This document shows positions 61,657-64,000 of a stretch of DNA of 64,000 nt, one piece after another (the first letter of the stretch is position 1; the number at the start of each line of letters is the position of its first letter). The stretch is from Arthrobacter castelli DSM 16402 (GTDB lineage Bacteria; Actinomycetota; Actinomycetes; Actinomycetales; Micrococcaceae): positions 1 through 64,000 of the forward strand of contig NZ_AUMN01000003.1 of assembly GCF_000430705.1 (NCBI RefSeq), written 5' to 3'. The translations under genes were made by a program, and so were the position numbers. Below the pieces are notes generated by a model. The model worked only from the letters and a program-made list of their open reading frames with translations, did not search any database and was not told the DNA's origin.

Positions 61657-61766
61657 GTGAATACTGGGCCGTGGTCTCGGTCACATGAGTTCCGTTGAGC
61701 AGTCTCCTCGCGGCGCCACGGACCGCTTCACAACGTCATTCGCCCCGGATCAAGGAGTGAGAGTGT

Positions 61767-63122
61767 ATGAACGGCGGGCTAACCTTGCCGAGCCGCAGAT
61801 CAGTGTTGCGCGGCGGCCTGGCCGGTGCCGGAGCGCTGGCCGCCGCGTCCGCTCTGGGCGGGTGCGGCAGCCCGGCGTCCCGAAACGATCCGTTGGAATT
61901 CTGGAACTTCTATGCGCCCACGACGCAGTCGGAACCGGATCTGAAAGCCCAGAATGACTGGTTCATGGACGCCATCGGGGACTGGAACAAAGCGAACGCC
62001 CAGCAGATCAGGCCGGTGTTCATCCCCGCCTACACTGAACCGACCAATACCCGCCTGGCGACGTCATTCGCTTCCGGGGCCGGCCCCGATATCTTCCTGA
62101 TCAGCCCTGGCGATTTCCTCCGGTACTACAACGGCGGGGCGCTTCAGGACCTCCGCCCGTACATGAGCCAGGAGGCTGTCGACGATTTCCCGGACGCCAC
62201 CTTGAGCACCCGGGCTGCCGACGGCGGAATCTACGCGATCCCGATGGAAGTGGAACCACTGGCCATGTTCTACTCCCGGCCGGCATGGGAAAAAGCGGGG
62301 TTGTCCGAAGGCGACATCCCCAAGACCTGGGAAGAGATGCTCAACGTGGCCGAAAAGCTGGTCACCCCGAAACAAACTGGCGTGGTCTTCGAAACGACGC
62401 CGGGCTACTACCAGAACTTCCTTTGGTACCCGTGGCTGTGGCAGGGAGGCGGCAACGTCGTCGATCCTCAATCCCAGCAGGCGGCATTCAGCAGCGACGC
62501 GACGGTGCAGGCATTGAACCTGTTTGGCGACGCCATTTCCCGTGGTGTGGCGCCCAGGACAGTTCCCGCCGGAGGGGACATCCCGGCAGCATTCCAGCAG
62601 GGTTTCGCCGCCATGTGGGAATCGGGCATTTATGAGGTATCGGCGTTCAACGGACGCGCCCCGGATTTCGATTACGGTGTCTTTCCGCTGCCGACCCCCG
62701 AGGGCGGGCGCCCCAGGACCTGTCTGGGCGGGTGGTCGTTCTGCGTCAACTCACAGGGCCGGAACCCGGATGCGGCCGCACGCTTCGTCGTCGAAACCCT
62801 GGCCAGCATGAGTGAAAAAAGCATCAAGCGCCTGACCAAATGGTGCTCGGTGGCCAAAACGGACATGCCACCGCGGAAATCGGTTGAGCGGCGGATGGCG
62901 CAGATGGGCGTCTTCGACGACCCGGTGATGCGTACCTTCCACGAGGACATCCTGCCGGACGGCAGGCCGGAACCACGCTACCCACCGATGCTCTACAAGA
63001 GCGTTTCCAACGCCATTCAGGGCGTGCAGCAGGCAGGCGGTAAAGCAACCGATCAGGCCGACGTCGCCCACCAGGCCATCGAGAGCTTCCTGACAACGTA
63101 CGAGGGAGGGTCGCTGATATGA
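61767..63122 (+). CDS. ABC sugar transporter, substrate-binding lipoprotein (family 1)
   Basis: The 451-residue protein is a family 1 (MalE/UgpB-like) sugar-binding protein. The N-terminus has SRRSVLRGGLAGAGALAAAS and a lipobox LGGC, which suggests Tat export followed by lipid anchoring. The domain has DPLEFWNFYAPTTQSEPDLK, TSFASGAGPDIFLISPGDFL, YAIPMEVEPLAMFYSRPAWE and KTWEEML. AAGGAG precedes the ATG. It is the first gene of a transporter operon, overlapping the permease gene by 4 bases. The ligand is probably an oligosaccharide cleaved by the GH172 enzyme. Confidence 0.92.
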   Translation: MNGGLTLPSRRSVLRGGLAGAGALAAASALGGCGSPASRNDPLEFWNFYAPTTQSEPDLKAQNDWFMDAIGDWNKANAQQIRPVFIPAYTEPTNTRLATSFASGAGPDIFLISPGDFLRYYNGGALQDLRPYMSQEAVDDFPDATLSTRAADGGIYAIPMEVEPLAMFYSRPAWEKAGLSEGDIPKTWEEMLNVAEKLVTPKQTGVVFETTPGYYQNFLWYPWLWQGGGNVVDPQSQQAAFSSDATVQALNLFGDAISRGVAPRTVPAGGDIPAAFQQGFAAMWESGIYEVSAFNGRAPDFDYGVFPLPTPEGGRPRTCLGGWSFCVNSQGRNPDAAARFVVETLASMSEKSIKRLTKWCSVAKTDMPPRKSVERRMAQMGVFDDPVMRTFHEDILPDGRPEPRYPPMLYKSVSNAIQGVQQAGGKATDQADVAHQAIESFLTTYEGGSLI

Positions 63123-64000
63123 GTGAGCGGACCCAACAAGACCTGGCCGGACAGGGGACCACCGTCCGGCGCGGACCACCGCAGTCCCCCAGGGGAGGCG
63201 GCACGCGTGCCGCACCACCCAGAGGAAAATCCAGCAACGCCCGCTCCCGGGAAAAGCGCGAGCGGCGGGCTGCACTGCTGTTCCTGCTGCCGGACTCGCT
63301 GGGGCTGTTCACCTTTGTCTTCATCCCCATGGTGCTGGCTATCGCCCTGGGATTCTTCAGTATGGATGGTTTCGGAAACCTGTCATTCATCGGCGTCGAC
63401 AATTTCATCCGGATGGCCAACGACCCGCAGTTCTGGCAAAGCGTGCGGGTGACGCTGGTCTACCTGTTCGTGCTGGTCCCGGCCATCTTCGTGGTCGCGC
63501 TGGCGCTGGCGCTGCTGGTGCAGCAGAAATTCCCCGGGGTCGGCGCGGTCCGCAGCGCCCTGTTCGCCCCCTACGTGATCAGTTTGGTCGTCGTCGGCTT
63601 GATCTGGCAGTTCATGCTCTCCGACCGGGTGGGAGTCATCAGTCGCATGCTGGCGCCGTTCGGGTTGCAGGATGTCTCGTGGCTGGGCAATCCGCAGCTG
63701 ACGCTGGGCACCATCATCTTCATCTGCGTGTGGTTCCAAATGGGCTACTACATGATCATTTTCCTGGCCGGACTGCAGGACATTCCGGCCGAATACTACG
63801 AGGCGGCGCGGATCGATGGAACAACCGCGTGGCAACGGCTGACGCGGATCACCCTGCCGCTGCTGGGACCGACGAGTTTCTTCGTGCTGATCACGGCAAC
63901 GATTGCGGTGATCACCGGCGGCTTCGACCTCATCTACATCATGACCGGGGGAGGGCCGGCCGGAGCAACATCACTGCTGATCTTCTACATCTACGAGCAA
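63119..64000 (+). CDS. ABC sugar transporter permease, MalF-like (partial)
   Basis: The first 294 residues of a carbohydrate permease are visible; the gene runs off the right edge. After a long basic, Arg/Gly/Pro-rich N-terminus come at least five hydrophobic segments and the EAA loop EYYEAARIDGTTAWQRLTRI, which contacts the ATPase. It overlaps the stop of the binding-protein gene (ATGA). A MalG-like second permease should follow outside the window; the ATPase may be the shared MsiK type. Confidence 0.93.
   Translation, partial: MSERTQQDLAGQGTTVRRGPPQSPRGGGTRAAPPRGKSSNARSREKRERRAALLFLLPDSLGLFTFVFIPMVLAIALGFFSMDGFGNLSFIGVDNFIRMANDPQFWQSVRVTLVYLFVLVPAIFVVALALALLVQQKFPGVGAVRSALFAPYVISLVVVGLIWQFMLSDRVGVISRMLAPFGLQDVSWLGNPQLTLGTIIFICVWFQMGYYMIIFLAGLQDIPAEYYEAARIDGTTAWQRLTRITLPLLGPTSFFVLITATIAVITGGFDLIYIMTGGGPAGATSLLIFYIYEQ

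Overview
The window reads as a chromosome segment of a high-GC Gram-positive bacterium of the order Micrococcales (a Micrococcaceae- or Brevibacterium-like organism). The signs are a DUF222 (13E12-type) protein fragment, an Rpf-like transglycosylase with a LysM domain, a three-part PntAA/PntAB/PntB transhydrogenase, a Micrococcus-type putrescine oxidase, frequent GTG starts and GC-rich third positions. A complete ectABCD locus suggests a halotolerant, soil or surface-dwelling life style. The genus cannot be fixed from the sequence alone. I saw no rRNA, tRNA, CRISPR array or replication origin.

Layout. 1-1.26 kb: the 5' end of an IS3-type element that interrupts a DUF222 gene, then a gene-free gap with two hairpins. 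1.26-7.7 kb: ectABCD for ectoine and hydroxyectoine, two tandem scyllo-inositol-dehydrogenase-like genes and a P-loop kinase. 7.8-17.1 kb: housekeeping and membrane genes (MBL hydrolase, orphan peptide-type binding protein, acylphosphatase, transhydrogenase, ferritin) mixed with gene remnants. 17.6-24.6 kb: a CoA-dependent side-chain degradation cluster (MaoC, acyl-CoA dehydrogenase, amidohydrolase, SDR, divergent CoA ligase, MarR, binding lipoprotein). Its make-up resembles the p-hydroxycinnamate (cou) cluster of Rhodococcus. 24.6-36.9 kb: a VapBC module, a flavin monooxygenase-like protein, transporters, a lactonase, an Rpf/LysM protein, MscS, an aldo/keto reductase and a drug exporter. 37.2-43.6 kb: two tail-to-tail tetR genes and an agmatine-to-putrescine-to-aminobutanal operon (aguB, aguA, permease, putrescine oxidase). 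43.8-55.3 kb: an S10 peptidase, a large FAD/Fe-S dehydrogenase, a small monooxygenase, an IclR regulator, an ADH / subunit-3 / GMC operon and a BCCT transporter. 55.3-57.2 kb: two decayed genes around a PNPOx-family gene. 57.2-64 kb: a thioredoxin-fold membrane protein, a TetR/DUF1772 pair, and a carbohydrate locus (GH172/DUF2961 enzyme, LacI, ABC transporter) that runs off the right edge.

How the parts work together. Several catabolic islands have their own local regulator, and for most of them I can point to repeated palindromic sites in the matching promoters: TTGA-N5-TCAA for the MarR cluster, AACGAA-N5-TTCGTT (twice) for the agmatine operon, TTCTC-N7-GA(G/T)AA shared by two promoter regions 4.6 kb apart around the IclR gene, CTAGC-N3-GCTAG (twice) for TetR/DUF1772, and AATCGATT-centred sites at both promoters of the LacI locus. 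The regulator assignments are inferences from position. A second theme is decay: at least six broken genes (DUF222, DUF3237 copy, LysR, aldo/keto reductase, AraC, endonuclease/phosphatase) lie between intact islands, which suggests repeated insertion and loss. A third is a stem-loop repeat found in two intergenic gaps 6.6 kb apart whose arms differ by paired substitutions.
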